A stretch of DNA of 64,000 bases from Planctomycetota bacterium. Lineage in GTDB: Bacteria > Planctomycetota > UBA1135 > GCA-002748355. Below the pieces are notes generated by a model. It worked only from the letters and a program-made list of their open reading frames with translations, did no database searches and had not been told where the DNA came from. Positions within the stretch are counted from its first letter, which is position 1. Each line of letters opens with the position of its first letter. Positions 1 to 11,303 of this stretch are shown in pieces. Where the stretch lies: assembly GCA_002748355.1 (NCBI GenBank), contig PDSF01000036.1, positions 33,125 through 97,124 of the forward strand, given 5' to 3'. A program made the translations under genes and the position numbers.

Positions 1-718
1 CGGAGAAGGTCGTTCGGTCGGCGCCGAGGGCGCTGCCGATTTCGGACATTTCGAAGAGGCCACGGGTGAGGAGGGCGGACTTGGCGTTGTCGCCGAGGCC
101 GAGGCCGTCACACATGCCGGCAGCGATGGCGATGATGTTTTTGAGGGCGCCGCCGTATTCGACGCCGATGGGGTCGCTGCTGCGGTAGATGCGGAAGGAG
201 GGGCCGGCGATGGTGTTTTGCAGTTCGACCAGCTCGGGTCCCTCTTCGCCGGCGAGGACGACGACGGCCGGCATGCCCCGGGCCAGCTCTTCGGCGTGGC
301 AGGGCCCCGAGAGCACGTAGAAGCGGCGTTCGCCGAGGCAGTCGCCCAGGATCTGGGTCGGGAGTAGCCCGGTCGCTTCTTCCATGCCCTTGGCGCAGGA
401 GACGATGGGCACCTGCGCCGGGAGGAACTCGCCGATCGCCGCCATGGCGCCGCGAATGAACTGGGTGGGGATGACCAGGAGCAAGAGATCGGCGCCGTCG
501 CAGGCGCGCTGCGCGTCGGTCAGGATCTCGATGCTCTCGGCCAGGTGCACTCCGGGAAGGAAGCGCGGATTGATGCGCTCGCGCGCGGTGCGCTCGGTGT
601 ATTCCTTCTCAAAGCCCCAGAGCCGGACGCTATGGCCATTGGCATCTGCTAGGCAGGCCAGCGCGGTGCCAAAGCCACCGTTTCCCAGAACGGCGATCGT
701 TTTCGAGGCATGAGGCAT
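1..718 (-). CDS. gpsA: NAD(P)-dependent glycerol-3-phosphate dehydrogenase, partial
   Basis: The gene reads leftward from ATG at 718 and runs off the window edge, so about 239 N-terminal residues of an expected 330 or so are present. The start gives a Rossmann nucleotide-binding motif (VLGNGGFGTALA) within the first 20 residues. Further on come a Pro-Thr-Gln-Phe stretch in a hydrophobic strand, SCAKGMEE, LSGPCHAEELA and, near the cut end, EYGGALKNIIAIAAG. This order and the conserved Lys of the last motif are typical of GpsA. The family reduces dihydroxyacetone phosphate to sn-glycerol 3-phosphate for phospholipid synthesis in the cytoplasm. The next gene upstream is 280 bp away on the same strand, so an operon is not evident. 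Confidence 0.93.
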   Translation of the reverse strand, partial: MPHASKTIAVLGNGGFGTALACLADANGHSVRLWGFEKEYTERTARERINPRFLPGVHLAESIEILTDAQRACDGADLLLLVIPTQFIRGAMAAIGEFLPAQVPIVSCAKGMEEATGLLPTQILGDCLGERRFYVLSGPCHAEELARGMPAVVVLAGEEGPELVELQNTIAGPSFRIYRSSDPIGVEYGGALKNIIAIAAGMCDGLGLGDNAKSALLTRGLFEMSEIGSALGADRTTFS

Positions 719-1002
719 GCTGTTGAACTCCTTTGGCTCGCGCCCTACTGCGGGGATCCCTCCGGCTGCCGAGGATCAACGAATCCGCTGCCGATGTCCA
801 AGGCGCTTTGTTGCGCGCTTTGCTGGCGACTTGATCTAGGGCGGGGCATCTAGGGCTTGGCCGAACTCCGTGCCGTTTTGCTTCGGGCTTTGTCGATCAG
901 CGGGCGGAGCTGCTCACGCTGCGGCCTTGCCTATCGTCTGCAGCAGGAACTCCCTGTGCTACGCGATGCTGGCGTGGCGTGGCGACGCCGGCCGGCTGAG
1001 CC

Positions 1003-2094
1003 TTAGCGGCTTGGCAGCAGGGTCCGCAGCTGCTTTTCGAAGGCCCCTGCTTGGCGCCAGAAGCCTAGGTCGTTTGGGTGGGAGCTATCGACGCTGCCGT
1101 CGCCGTCGTGGCCGAGTTGTTCCGCTGCTGGGAGGTAGTGGAGCTTGCGCACGCCTGCTGCCTGTAGCCGTTTGAACTGCTTGCGCAATGCGGCTTGATT
1201 GCTCTCGTTGCGCTTGCGCTTGCTCGGGACTAGCCAGGCGTCTTGGAAGTTTCGATCTTCGACCAGCAGGATCGGGGTCTTTGGATGCGCCTTGCGTAGG
1301 CGCTCGACCAGCGGGCCGGTGCGCGCTTCGACCTGCTTGGCATTCATGTTGGGCAGACAGTCGATGACGAAGACGGCGGCGTCGATCTCGCTCAGGAACT
1401 CGGCGACTTCGAGCTCCATGCGGCCGTTGCCGGAGAAGCCGAGGTTGATCACCGGGCGATCGAAGCGCCTGCCGAGGATGGCGGGGTAGGCCATGCCTGG
1501 CCGGGAGGCGCAGGCGCCGTGGGTGATGGAGGTGCCGTAGAAGACGATGGGCTTGCGCCGGGCTTTGGGCCGGGGGGGCGCCTTGGTGAGGATGCTCCCC
1601 GTGGGCACGGCGAGTTCGAGGGTGTGCACGCCGTTGTAGAGCGGCAGGTAGAGCAGATACTCGCGCTTTGCCTTCGGCAGCCCGGCGATCAGCCGCGCCT
1701 GCATCTTTTGCTTGGTTGCTTTGGGGCAGGCGAGCCAACGCCAGCGGCCCTGGGAGTCGCGGGCATAGAGGTCGAGACTGCTGACGCCGGTGGCTGCCAT
1801 GTGCGGCATCGCGAGCCGGGAGGATGTCAGGGACCAGCGCGCGTGCAGCTGACTGGCATCGCTGACGAAGCGCACGGCAATTCCAGCGGAGTGGCGGCTG
1901 AGCCTCCATACGGCCTTGCGCACTTTGGCCTCTGCCCGCGCCGGTAGCCGGTCGTAGGGCGCCTCTGTGTCGATAAAGCCCTGGCCCTCGACGCTGAGGC
2001 TGCGCGCGTCGTGCCAGCTGAGCTTTTGCGCAGGAAGCCCGGCGGCGAGGAGAAGGACGAAGGAGAGATGCCGTGCCGAGAGAGCGGTGTTCAT
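1003..2094 (-). CDS. Secreted SGNH/GDSL-family hydrolase
   Basis: Protein of 363 residues. ATG at 2094 is preferred over a longer reading from 2163 because it starts a clean signal peptide (MNTALSARHLSFVLLLAAGLPAQ). The first half is a beta-rich jelly-roll-like N-terminal region. The second half carries SGNH blocks: GTSITHG with the putative nucleophile Ser189, GFSGNGRMELE with the oxyanion Gly/Asn, and DSSHPNDLGF near the C-terminus with the Asp-x-x-His pair. These support an esterase or acetylhydrolase acting on polysaccharide or lipid esters outside the cytoplasm; the substrate cannot be told. It stands alone between gpsA and the tRNAs, about 0.9 kb from an MBOAT/SGNH acylation cluster on the other strand, which might be functionally related (inference). 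Confidence 0.82.
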   Translation of the reverse strand: MNTALSARHLSFVLLLAAGLPAQKLSWHDARSLSVEGQGFIDTEAPYDRLPARAEAKVRKAVWRLSRHSAGIAVRFVSDASQLHARWSLTSSRLAMPHMAATGVSSLDLYARDSQGRWRWLACPKATKQKMQARLIAGLPKAKREYLLYLPLYNGVHTLELAVPTGSILTKAPPRPKARRKPIVFYGTSITHGACASRPGMAYPAILGRRFDRPVINLGFSGNGRMELEVAEFLSEIDAAVFVIDCLPNMNAKQVEARTGPLVERLRKAHPKTPILLVEDRNFQDAWLVPSKRKRNESNQAALRKQFKRLQAAGVRKLHYLPAAEQLGHDGDGSVDSSHPNDLGFWRQAGAFEKQLRTLLPSR

Positions 2095-2415
2095 CTCATG
2101 AACGATGCGGAGAGCCTGGCCCCGGCTCAAGAGCAGGGCGAGCCGGGATCCCTTCGTCCGCAAAAGTGGGGGCGCTCACGGGCGGCTGGGCTGCGGCTAC
2201 TCGCGGGGCCGTAGTCGCGGTCGCCACGGACCTGGATCACGGCCTACCAGGGGGACTTGCTGGGCCCTGGCTCGGGATCGGAACTGGGCGAAACTGTGCT
2301 CCCGCTTACTCACGCGATCGGCCGCCAGAGCTGCTCTTCGTGCGTTTCGGGGACTTCACCATGGAAAAACTGTGGTCCATGTTGTGGTCCTGAAGCGGCC
2401 AGTGGTCTCAACGCA
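2095..2415. other. Intergenic stretch without a recognisable gene
   Basis: Between the secreted hydrolase start and the hairpin next to tRNA-Lys I see no ORF with coding character and no RNA family I recognise. It should hold the promoter of the leftward hydrolase gene. Confidence 0.5.
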
Positions 2416-2455
2416 AGAGGCCCAGTCCCGACGTCGCCGTCGTAACTGGGCCTCT
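2416..2455 (-). terminator. Long hairpin just downstream of tRNA-Lys
   Basis: A perfect 11-bp inverted repeat (AGAGGCCCAGT at 2416-2426 against ACTGGGCCTCT at 2445-2455) encloses an inner GACG/CGTC stem. It begins 15 nt past the CCA end of the leftward tRNA-Lys, where a terminator or 3' processing signal would lie. There is no clear U-run, so a canonical Rho-independent terminator is not proven. Confidence 0.4.
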
Positions 2456-2469
2456 GCTTGGCTTTACGC

Positions 2470-2545
2470 TGGTACTCGCGGTAGGGCTCGAACCTACGAC
2501 CCGCGGATTAAGAATCCGCTGCTCTGCCAACTGAGCTACGCGAGC
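2470..2545 (-). tRNA. tRNA-Lys (anticodon CTT)
   Basis: A 76-nt cloverleaf reads leftward. The acceptor arm GCTCGCG pairs with CGCGAGT (with a G-U pair at position 1-72). The D arm has AGCTCAGTTGG, the anticodon stem GCGGA/TCCGC frames the loop TTCTTAA with anticodon CTT (reads AAG), and the T arm has GGTTCGAGCCC. The discriminator A and CCA are encoded at 2473-2470. Confidence 0.95.
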
Positions 2546-2652
2546 ACTGATGATGAGCGCTGCTGAAGAACGCTGCTACACGCTTGGGATTCGCCCTAGC
2601 GATCAGTGGGCGGCGAAGTCTAGGTCTCGCGACGGTTGAGTCAAGCCTGTGC

Positions 2653-2680
2653 TTGCAGGGGATTGTGACGCTGCTAGGAT
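2653..2680 (+). promoter_or_regulatory. Candidate sigma70-type promoter of tRNA-His
   Basis: TTGCAG at 2653-2658 and TAGGAT at 2675-2680 are separated by 16 bp and lie 18 bp upstream of the tRNA-His 5' end. This is the placement expected for a tRNA promoter with a short leader. Assigned by eye on consensus only. Confidence 0.45.
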
Positions 2681-2698
2681 CCCCGCCCTTCAATGCCT

Positions 2699-2776
2699 GG
2701 TGGCTATAGCTCAGTTGGTTAGAGCGCCGGATTGTGGATCCGGAGGTCGGCGGTTCAAGTCCGCTTAGCCACCCCA
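2699..2776 (+). tRNA. tRNA-His (anticodon GTG)
   Basis: The acceptor stem GTGGCTA/TAGCCAC spans 2700-2706 and 2766-2772. The extra G at 2699 pairs with discriminator C at 2773, the identity element peculiar to tRNA-His, and CCA is encoded at 2774-2776. The anticodon stem CCGGA/TCCGG holds the loop TTGTGGA with anticodon GTG. It is divergent from the neighbouring tRNA-Lys. Confidence 0.96.
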
Positions 2777-2794
2777 GGACTTCGATATGAAGCG

Positions 2795-2838
2795 CACGCC
2801 CGCGGCCCTTTCTAGGAACGCGGGCGTGTTTCGTTTCT
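2795..2838 (+). terminator. Rho-independent terminator after tRNA-His
   Basis: A perfect 10-bp GC-rich inverted repeat (CACGCCCGCG at 2795-2804 and CGCGGGCGTG at 2819-2828) is followed directly by TTTCGTTTC. It begins 19 nt after the tRNA-His CCA end. Confidence 0.75.
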
Positions 2839-3004
2839 GGGCTGGGTGGGTTGGTTTATGGGGGCGCTCTTGGGCCCCTGCCTGGCTTTGGCCAGATGCT
2901 GCGCTTGGATTCTTTCCTGCGCTGGCGAAGGGCTTTAGAAAGTTTGGCTCTGCTTCCGATGCCAGTGGCATCTCCTGTCCCTTCCGCTTCCCGTCCTAGC
3001 CGCG

Positions 3005-4426
3005 ATGTTCTTCAACAGTGCCGAATACGGACTCTTCTTGGCGCTGGTCTTCGCGGCGTTCTGGATCCTGCGTGAAGCGCGTGGCAGCCGCCTGCTGCTG
3101 CTGCTGGCGGCGAGCTGGTTCTTCTACGCCTCGTGGAACTGGAAATACCTGTCGCTGATCCTGATCTCGACGGCGATCGACTACGGGGTGGGGCGGGCCC
3201 TGTATCGCAAGGATGCCAGCGATCCCAGCCAAGGGCGGAGTCGGCGCGGGCTCTTGCTGCTGAGCCTGGTCGCCAACCTCGGGCTGCTTGGCGTCTTCAA
3301 ATACTACAACTTCTTCTGTGGCAACTTGGAGGCGCTTTTTGGCATCGAGCTGGGCGAGCTCGAGGTGCTGCTGCCGGTGGGCATCAGCTTCTATACCTTC
3401 CAGACGCTGAGCTACACCATCGACATCTACCGCGGAAAGCTGGCGCCGGCGAAGAACCTGAAGGAGTTTGCTCTCTTCGTCGCCTTCTTCCCGCAGCTGG
3501 TGGCGGGGCCGATTGTGCGTGCCAGTGACTTCCTGCCGCAGCTGGAAGAGAAGCCGAAGCTGCGGGCCGAGGACTTCAAGGACGGGCTCTTCCGCATCGC
3601 TGTCGGTCTCGGCAAGAAGGTGGTGATTGCCGATGTGCTGGCCGTGCAGCTGGTCGACGGGGTCTTCGCCCCGGGCTCGGATGCCAGCGGCCTCTACGCC
3701 CTGCTCGGGGTCTACGGCTATGCGCTGCAGATCTATGGCGACTTCTCCGGCTACAGCGACATCGCCATCGGGTCGGCGCGGCTCTTGGGCTTCCGCATCC
3801 CCGAGAACTTCGACATGCCCTACACCGCCACCAGCATTCGCGACTTCTGGCGGCGTTGGCATATCTCGCTCTCTTCCTGGCTGCGCGACTACCTCTACAT
3901 ACCGCTCGGCGGCAACCGCAAGGGGAAGATCCGCACCTATAGCAACCTGGCGCTGACCATGCTGCTGGGCGGGCTCTGGCATGGAGCCCAGTGGAACTTC
4001 GTCTTCTGGGGTGGGCTGCACGGCTTGTGGCTGGCGGTCGACCGCTTCTGGGAACGGCGTGGCTGGCCGGGGCTCAGTGACGGCGGCTTCGGGAGGAGGA
4101 TGCTCGCACGGATCCTTACCTTCCACCTGGTCTGTCTGGCCTGGGTCTTCTTCCGGGCCCAGGACTTCGCCCAGGCGAGCGATGTGCTTGGGCGCATCGT
4201 CAGCAGCGAAGGGAGCTGGATGCTGCCGAGCTTGCCGATGGGCGTGTGGAGCGCCTTTGCCCTGGGCTACCTGAGCCATTTCCTGGCGCGCAGCCAGAAG
4301 CTCCGGCTGCAAACGCTGTGGCGGCGTTCGCCCGGCTTCCTGCTCGGCGCCTTCTACGCGCTCTTCTTCGGCTTGCTTGCCTACGTCGCCGTCGAGGGCG
4401 TGGCCTTCATCTACTTCCAGTTCTGA
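3005..4426 (+). CDS. MBOAT-family membrane O-acyltransferase (AlgI/DltB-like)
   Basis: Polytopic membrane protein of 473 residues, with hydrophobic segments from the N-terminus (GLFLALVFAAFWILREA) to the C-terminus. The family signature FWRRWHISLSSWLRDYLYIPLGG is present as contiguous motifs, and the catalytic His326 lies in GGLWHGAQWNFVFWG. MBOAT proteins of this type move acetyl groups across the membrane onto polymers such as alginate, cellulose or teichoic acid. ATG at 3005 opens at the conserved N-terminal helix. The next gene starts 13 bp downstream with its own GGAGG, and the two following genes are SGNH proteins. The trio therefore looks like an export-acylation unit analogous to AlgI with AlgJ/AlgX. 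The target polymer is unknown. Confidence 0.93.
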   Translation: MFFNSAEYGLFLALVFAAFWILREARGSRLLLLLAASWFFYASWNWKYLSLILISTAIDYGVGRALYRKDASDPSQGRSRRGLLLLSLVANLGLLGVFKYYNFFCGNLEALFGIELGELEVLLPVGISFYTFQTLSYTIDIYRGKLAPAKNLKEFALFVAFFPQLVAGPIVRASDFLPQLEEKPKLRAEDFKDGLFRIAVGLGKKVVIADVLAVQLVDGVFAPGSDASGLYALLGVYGYALQIYGDFSGYSDIAIGSARLLGFRIPENFDMPYTATSIRDFWRRWHISLSSWLRDYLYIPLGGNRKGKIRTYSNLALTMLLGGLWHGAQWNFVFWGGLHGLWLAVDRFWERRGWPGLSDGGFGRRMLARILTFHLVCLAWVFFRAQDFAQASDVLGRIVSSEGSWMLPSLPMGVWSAFALGYLSHFLARSQKLRLQTLWRRSPGFLLGAFYALFFGLLAYVAVEGVAFIYFQF

Positions 4427-4439
4427 TGGAGGCGGCTTG

Positions 4440-5921
4440 ATGGGGCAGGGACAAGACAGGGCGCGCGGCTCCTGGCCGATGGCTGCGGCCATGGGCGTCG
4501 TCCTGGGCTTCGTGCTCACGGTGCTGCCCTTCGCCGTCCTGGGTGATCCCTGGGCTAGCTTGCCCGAGATCGGCCAAATCCCGGCCCTGGTGCGAAGCTC
4601 CGGTATTCCCCAGGGAGCGGTGACACCGACCCCCTTGCTGCCCAAGCGTAAGGAGGGGGAGTTGCGGCTCTTCTTCGTTGGTGCGTCGATGACCTTTGGG
4701 CTGCCCTTTCAGCCGACGGGGCGCTCCAGCTATGCATGCTTCCTTGAACAAGGTCTGCGCAAGGCGCTGGGGCGAAGTGACCTGCACGTGCGGCCCGACG
4801 CCTACCCGGGCGCAGACAGCCCCCAGCTCGCCGAGATGGCCGAGCGCTGTCTCGGCTACGGAGCTTCGCACCTCGTTCTGGTGGTGGGGACCAACGAGTA
4901 TCTGCGGCGCATCGCCCATGGGCGTCCACTGCGCGGGGAAACGGTCTTGGCCCGCCTTGCCCAGGACTTGGCCTCGCCCCGCCGCCTTTGGGAAGAGCTC
5001 GGCCAAGGGGCCAAGGCTTGGGCCTCGGAGCTGCTGCCTGCCGGCGCTAGCGGCGGAGCGGGGGAGTCGCTTCTGGGGTCGAAACACAAGGCGCTCGGCG
5101 GTCTTCCGGTCGGCGAAGAAGACCGGGTCCTGGTCGAGGAGAGGCTGCGGCGTTCTCTGCTGCGAGTGATCAAGGCGGCGCAAGCGAAGGGCGTTCCGCT
5201 GATCCTCGCCCTAGCGCCGCATTGCCTGTCGATTACGCCGCCGCGTTGGAGTCCTGCTCCTCCGGAGCCGGGAGTGGATACTCTCGTGAGCGAAGAGCTG
5301 CGCCAGTGCAACCCGGCGCGACTGTATGAACTCACGGCGCTGCTGCGGCGCTATGCGGATCGTCCGGATCTCTTGCACGTCTTGGGGAGGATCCAGCTCC
5401 GCCTCGGGAACAGCGAGGCGGCGATTCGCAATCTCAATCGGGCCCAGGACCTCGATGGCGCGCCGATGCACCGGACCAGCGCTATCGTCCGCGTCGTTCG
5501 CGAGCTGGCGAGGGAATACAAGGTAAGGCTGCTCGAGTTCGACGATGCCTTTCTTGGCCCGGACGGCCTGGTGCGTGAGGAGTATTTTTTGGACTACTCG
5601 CACCCGAGCTATGAGGGGCAGCAGCGTTTGGCCAGGTGGCTTGCTGAGCAGCTCTGTGGTGAATTCCTGCCGCCGCTCGCTGCTGAGGAGAAGCTGGCCT
5701 TCGACCAAGCGCTGCGGGACTACGCCAAGGGGGCGGCGACCATGGAGTCGCGGCGCTTGGCGCGTGCCGAGATCGACTACAACAACGGCAAGTACTTTCG
5801 CTTGGCGGGCAACTACCGCGAGGCGCTGTGGTATTTCGAGCGGGCCATGACCGTGCTGGATGGTGAGGAACTCCGCAAGGCGGCGGCAGCAGCGCGGGCG
5901 GCGCTTGAGGGGGCTAAGTGA
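4440..5921 (+). CDS. Membrane-anchored SGNH-like protein with TPR region
   Basis: Protein of 493 residues. ATG at 4440 is chosen because GGAGG lies 7 nt upstream, just after the MBOAT stop. One N-terminal membrane segment (residues about 18-38) is followed by an SGNH-like fold. Block I reads FFVGASMTFG, with Ser83 in a Gly-Ala-Ser context instead of Gly-Asp-Ser. Block III reads VVGTNEYLRR, and a late block reads DYSHPSYEGQ with the Asp/His pair. Between these and at the C-terminus (AEIDYNNGKYFRLAGNYREA) lie TPR-like helices. It probably hands or receives acyl groups in the periplasm as partner of the MBOAT protein. It is a paralogue of the next gene, whose ATG overlaps its stop by one base. 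Confidence 0.72.
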   Translation: MGQGQDRARGSWPMAAAMGVVLGFVLTVLPFAVLGDPWASLPEIGQIPALVRSSGIPQGAVTPTPLLPKRKEGELRLFFVGASMTFGLPFQPTGRSSYACFLEQGLRKALGRSDLHVRPDAYPGADSPQLAEMAERCLGYGASHLVLVVGTNEYLRRIAHGRPLRGETVLARLAQDLASPRRLWEELGQGAKAWASELLPAGASGGAGESLLGSKHKALGGLPVGEEDRVLVEERLRRSLLRVIKAAQAKGVPLILALAPHCLSITPPRWSPAPPEPGVDTLVSEELRQCNPARLYELTALLRRYADRPDLLHVLGRIQLRLGNSEAAIRNLNRAQDLDGAPMHRTSAIVRVVRELAREYKVRLLEFDDAFLGPDGLVREEYFLDYSHPSYEGQQRLARWLAEQLCGEFLPPLAAEEKLAFDQALRDYAKGAATMESRRLARAEIDYNNGKYFRLAGNYREALWYFERAMTVLDGEELRKAAAAARAALEGAK

Positions 5922-7525
5922 TGAACGGCTCCTTCCCTGGGCGGGTGCTGCTGAGCTTTGCCATTGGCCTGTTCGGGGTCATTGCGGCGCTGCAGCTGAT
6001 CCCCTTCGTGCGGAGCTCGGAGCTGCCTTCGGTGGCTGCTCTGCCCTCGGTGGAGGATGCTCTTGCTGGTTTGGAGCGCCCGAAGCCTGCGGGAGAGTTC
6101 CGGGTCTTCACCATCGGCGCCAGCCTGAGCCAGGGTTTCCCCTATTCGCCAGCGTATGCCGCTTCTTACGGCAAGCTGATGGGGGACGGGCTTGCTGGGT
6201 TTGTGCAGGCTCCGCGGGTCGTGACCCGGGCGATTGCGCGTCCGGCCCTCGATAGCCCCAAGCTGGTGGAGCTGGTCCGGCGCAGCCTGGCCTGGGAGCC
6301 GGACCTGCTCATCGTCACCCTTGGCTCGAACGAGTACGCCAACCGGCTTTTCAGCTCGAAACAGCTCTTGCCACGTTCCTTGCTGGCGCAGGTCGATGAG
6401 CGCTTGGGGCGAGCCCGCATCCTTTGGCGGGAGCTGCCGGGGCATGGCCGGCGCTGGCCGGCGCCCGGGCCCGGTGATGCCAGCGCCGAAAAGGCGCTCG
6501 CCGAGAAGCTGGTGGCCCGCGCCCTCAAAGCCGAGCCCGGTAAGGCCCAGCTAGGTGCTTTGCCCTTCGACCGGGACGAGCGGGAACTGCTGCTTGGACG
6601 CCTGCGGCGCTCGATGCAGGAGATCGACGCGCTGGCGCGCGCGGCCAAGGTCCCCTTGGTCTACTGCCAGGCGGTCTATGGACTCGGGGCTTTTTGGCCC
6701 TGGGGGCATGAGAGCGGCGGGCAAGATGCGGAGATTGATCGGCTGGCCCTGCGCTTTCACCTGGGCGAGGGAGAAGAAGTCGCGCTGGAGGATCTGGAGC
6801 TGGAAGGGGAGGGGCGTGCCGATCTCGCTTTCATGCGCGGCTTGGTGCTGCGCCGCCTTGGTCGCCGAGAGGAAGCTCTCGATGAGTTTCGCCGGGCGCG
6901 CGACCTAGATCCGGTGCCCATCCACCGAACCGGGCCGATTGACCAGGTCGTGCAGGAAGAAGCCAAGCGGCTGGGAAGGCCGCTATTCGACCTCAACGAG
7001 CCCTTTTGCCGCCTGGCCAGGGACGGCATCCCCGGCGATGAGCACTTCCTTGACTATGGTCATCTGAGCGCCAGTGGTCACCGCATCGCGGCAGGGTATC
7101 TGGCCAGGGAACTTGCCGAGAGGAAGCTCCTGCCTCTCGCTGCCGACTTTGATCGGGCCGCCTTCGACCGCGCAGTTCGAGCGAGTATCGCTGCGAGCAT
7201 CTCCGCCGATGAGCTGCGCTATGCCTGGCCGCGCATCGCTGCTGCCAATGGCAATTACGGGCTGCTCTTTGGCAACTTCCGCGACGCTCTGCCGTATCTG
7301 CTGCGCTGCTTCCAAGAGCTGCCGATGGACCAGAGCAATGCGCAGCGGCTGCTCTTCTGTCTGGTGCATGTGGCTGGCCGGACCGGCGAGTTTGCCCAGG
7401 ACGATGCCGAGCAGGCGACAGCGCGCTCGCTGCGGCTTTACCAGGAGCTTCTGCAGGCGCGGAAGGAGCAGCGGCTCCAAGACTGGGTGCGCAGTTACTT
7501 GCAAGCTGCGCCCGGCAAGCGCTAA
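5921..7525 (+). CDS. Second SGNH-like/TPR protein of the MBOAT cluster
   Basis: Protein of 534 residues starting at ATG 5921, which overlaps the upstream TGA by one base; a GTG three bases earlier is also possible. An N-terminal membrane segment ([16 protein letters not shown]) is followed by [11 protein letters not shown] with Ser68 in the same Gly-Ala-Ser block, [11 protein letters not shown], and [17 protein letters not shown] near residue 380. TPR-like helices precede that block ([20 protein letters not shown]) and recur at the C-terminus. The layout matches the preceding gene throughout, so the pair arose by duplication. It is likely the second periplasmic enzyme of an O-acylation machine (inference). 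Confidence 0.7.
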   Translation: MNGSFPGRVLLSFAIGLFGVIAALQLIPFVRSSELPSVAALPSVEDALAGLERPKPAGEFRVFTIGASLSQGFPYSPAYAASYGKLMGDGLAGFVQAPRVVTRAIARPALDSPKLVELVRRSLAWEPDLLIVTLGSNEYANRLFSSKQLLPRSLLAQVDERLGRARILWRELPGHGRRWPAPGPGDASAEKALAEKLVARALKAEPGKAQLGALPFDRDERELLLGRLRRSMQEIDALARAAKVPLVYCQAVYGLGAFWPWGHESGGQDAEIDRLALRFHLGEGEEVALEDLELEGEGRADLAFMRGLVLRRLGRREEALDEFRRARDLDPVPIHRTGPIDQVVQEEAKRLGRPLFDLNEPFCRLARDGIPGDEHFLDYGHLSASGHRIAAGYLARELAERKLLPLAADFDRAAFDRAVRASIAASISADELRYAWPRIAAANGNYGLLFGNFRDALPYLLRCFQELPMDQSNAQRLLFCLVHVAGRTGEFAQDDAEQATARSLRLYQELLQARKEQRLQDWVRSYLQAAPGKR

Positions 7526-7587
7526 GCAAGGGCTATTCGATCCTGCGGCGGCCGCTGACTTGGCCGCTTCCTTGCTCTGGAGCGTCC

Positions 7588-9786
<2,199 letters not shown>

Positions 9787-9813
9787 AGCTGGGCCCAGTA
9801 AGGTTCAGCTAGG

Positions 9814-9873
9814 AAAAAAGCCCGGCAGCGGCAGAGTTCCGGAGAGGATGCTCTTTTGCTGCGCGGGCTTTCT
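9814..9873. terminator. Bidirectional terminator between convergent genes
   Basis: AAAGCCCG-GCAGC at 9817-9829 pairs with GCTGC-g-CGGGCTTT at 9858-9871. The stem is flanked by an A-tract on the left and T-rich sequence on the right, so it can act in both directions. It sits between the DUF255 gene and the leftward Cys/Met-metabolism gene. Confidence 0.7.
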
Positions 9874-9928
9874 GTATCGGACTGCTGTGAGCTGCCAGGC
9901 AGGCGGCCTGTAGTCCAGGCGATCCGAA

Positions 9929-11203
9929 CTACTTGCTGGGCGCCGAGGCTGCGAGGATGGTTTCGAGGTCGTGGATGATGTCCTTGGGATCCTCAAGTCC
10001 GACCGAGATACGGATGCCACGGTCGGTGTTCTCGTCGCGGCAGTAGCTTGAGTGCGTCATGGCGGCGGGCATCTCGAGCAGTGTCTTCACGTGGCCGAGG
10101 CTGACGGCGAGGGTGATGCAGTAGGCATCGCTGCCGACCTTGTTGGTAAAGGTGATCGGGTCGACCTTCTCCTCATCGACGTAGAAGTAGAGCATGTTGC
10201 CGGGGTTGTACTTCCCGTCCGGGTTGCGCAGCTGCTTCTCGGCGAGTTCGCGCTGCGGGAAGCTATCGAGCCCTGGGTAGAGCACCTTGGTGATTTCGGG
10301 GCGGGATTCGAGCCACTCCGCGATCTTGATGGCGCTGCGCTGCTGGCGCTCGATGCGTGCGGCCAGCGAGGGGAGACCATAGACCAGGACACCCCAGGCC
10401 GACATTGGGGCCAGGCTGGCGCCGATGTCCTTGCGGAACATCAGTAGGGTGCGCAGCAGCTCGTGCCTGCACATGACCGCGCCGCCGATCTGGGTGCCGA
10501 AGCCGCCCAGGTTCTTGGTCAGGCTGTGGCAGACGACATCGGCGCCCAGGCTCATTGGGCGCTGGCCGTAGGGCGTGGCGAAGGTGTTGTCGACGACGAT
10601 CTGGATCTTCTCTTCCTCGCTCCTCTTGGCGTTGAACTCGTCGCAGAGGGCTCGGTAGGCGCCGATGTCGATCATCGTCAGGTCGGGGTTGACCGGCGTT
10701 TCGGTGTAGAGCACTCGGGTTTCGGGACGGATGCGGGCGCGCACGGCTTCGATGTCGATGAAGTCGGCACGGTCGACCTCGACGTTCCAGCGCGGCATCC
10801 AGTTCTCCAGTAGGGAGTGGGTGCAGCCATAGAGGAGGCGGTGGGCGATCATGTGCTCGCCGCTCTTCAAAAGGCTGCCCAGGGCGGCGGAGATTCCTCC
10901 CATGCCCGAGCTGAAGGTCACGCAGGCGTCGGCGCCTTCGAGTGTGGCCAGCTCGCTTTCGAGGAGGGAGCGGGTGGGGTCGTCGAGACGGTCATAGATG
11001 TAGATCGGGGTCTCGCCGTCGTCGCTGACCTGGCCACCAAAATCGGTGAATCCCTGAACTCCACGCTCGACCGAATCGAGGCGATAGGTCGCGGAGTACG
11101 AGATGGGGGGGACGACATGGTGGCCGTAGTCCCAGCGGGCGCTGTGACTGGGACCATGGATGATGCGTGTGGCAGAGGAGTAGTCGTGACCGTTCTTACT
11201 CAT
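9929..11203 (-). CDS. Cys/Met metabolism PLP-dependent enzyme (cystathionine gamma-synthase / methionine gamma-lyase type)
   Basis: Protein of 424 residues. ATG at 11203 gives the family N-terminus (SATRIIHG, VVPPISYSATY); a longer open frame upstream lacks homology. Visible motifs are YDRLDDPTRSLLE, FSSGMGGISAA, YTETPVNPDL, VVDNTFATP and CHSLTKNLGG, in which Lys230 would bind PLP. The late segment SLGHVKTLLEMPAAMTHSSY is also typical of the family. Members either make cystathionine or homocysteine from activated homoserine or degrade methionine, and sequence by eye cannot separate these. No other methionine gene is adjacent. It lies 100 bp downstream of yidD on the same strand. Confidence 0.85.
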   Translation of the reverse strand: MSKNGHDYSSATRIIHGPSHSARWDYGHHVVPPISYSATYRLDSVERGVQGFTDFGGQVSDDGETPIYIYDRLDDPTRSLLESELATLEGADACVTFSSGMGGISAALGSLLKSGEHMIAHRLLYGCTHSLLENWMPRWNVEVDRADFIDIEAVRARIRPETRVLYTETPVNPDLTMIDIGAYRALCDEFNAKRSEEEKIQIVVDNTFATPYGQRPMSLGADVVCHSLTKNLGGFGTQIGGAVMCRHELLRTLLMFRKDIGASLAPMSAWGVLVYGLPSLAARIERQQRSAIKIAEWLESRPEITKVLYPGLDSFPQRELAEKQLRNPDGKYNPGNMLYFYVDEEKVDPITFTNKVGSDAYCITLAVSLGHVKTLLEMPAAMTHSSYCRDENTDRGIRISVGLEDPKDIIHDLETILAASAPSK

Positions 11204-11303
11204 CGTCGTGGCTCCGGAACTCGTGAAGCGCCAGATTGCAGAGCAAGAAGGGCCTCGACCCAATTGGCCGAAGTGAGAAGACTTCCTGGGCCTTCGGACC
11301 CGG

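Noticed and set aside
1085..1909. Long arginine/alanine-rich open frame on the minus strand
   Set aside because: It overlaps the secreted hydrolase in another frame, and its Arg/Ala/Pro bias is typical of high-GC out-of-frame reading.
11204..11303. SAM riboswitch upstream of the Cys/Met-metabolism gene
   Set aside because: The 100-bp gap shows no SAM-I/II/IV core, and there is a ready explanation in read-through from rnpA-yidD.
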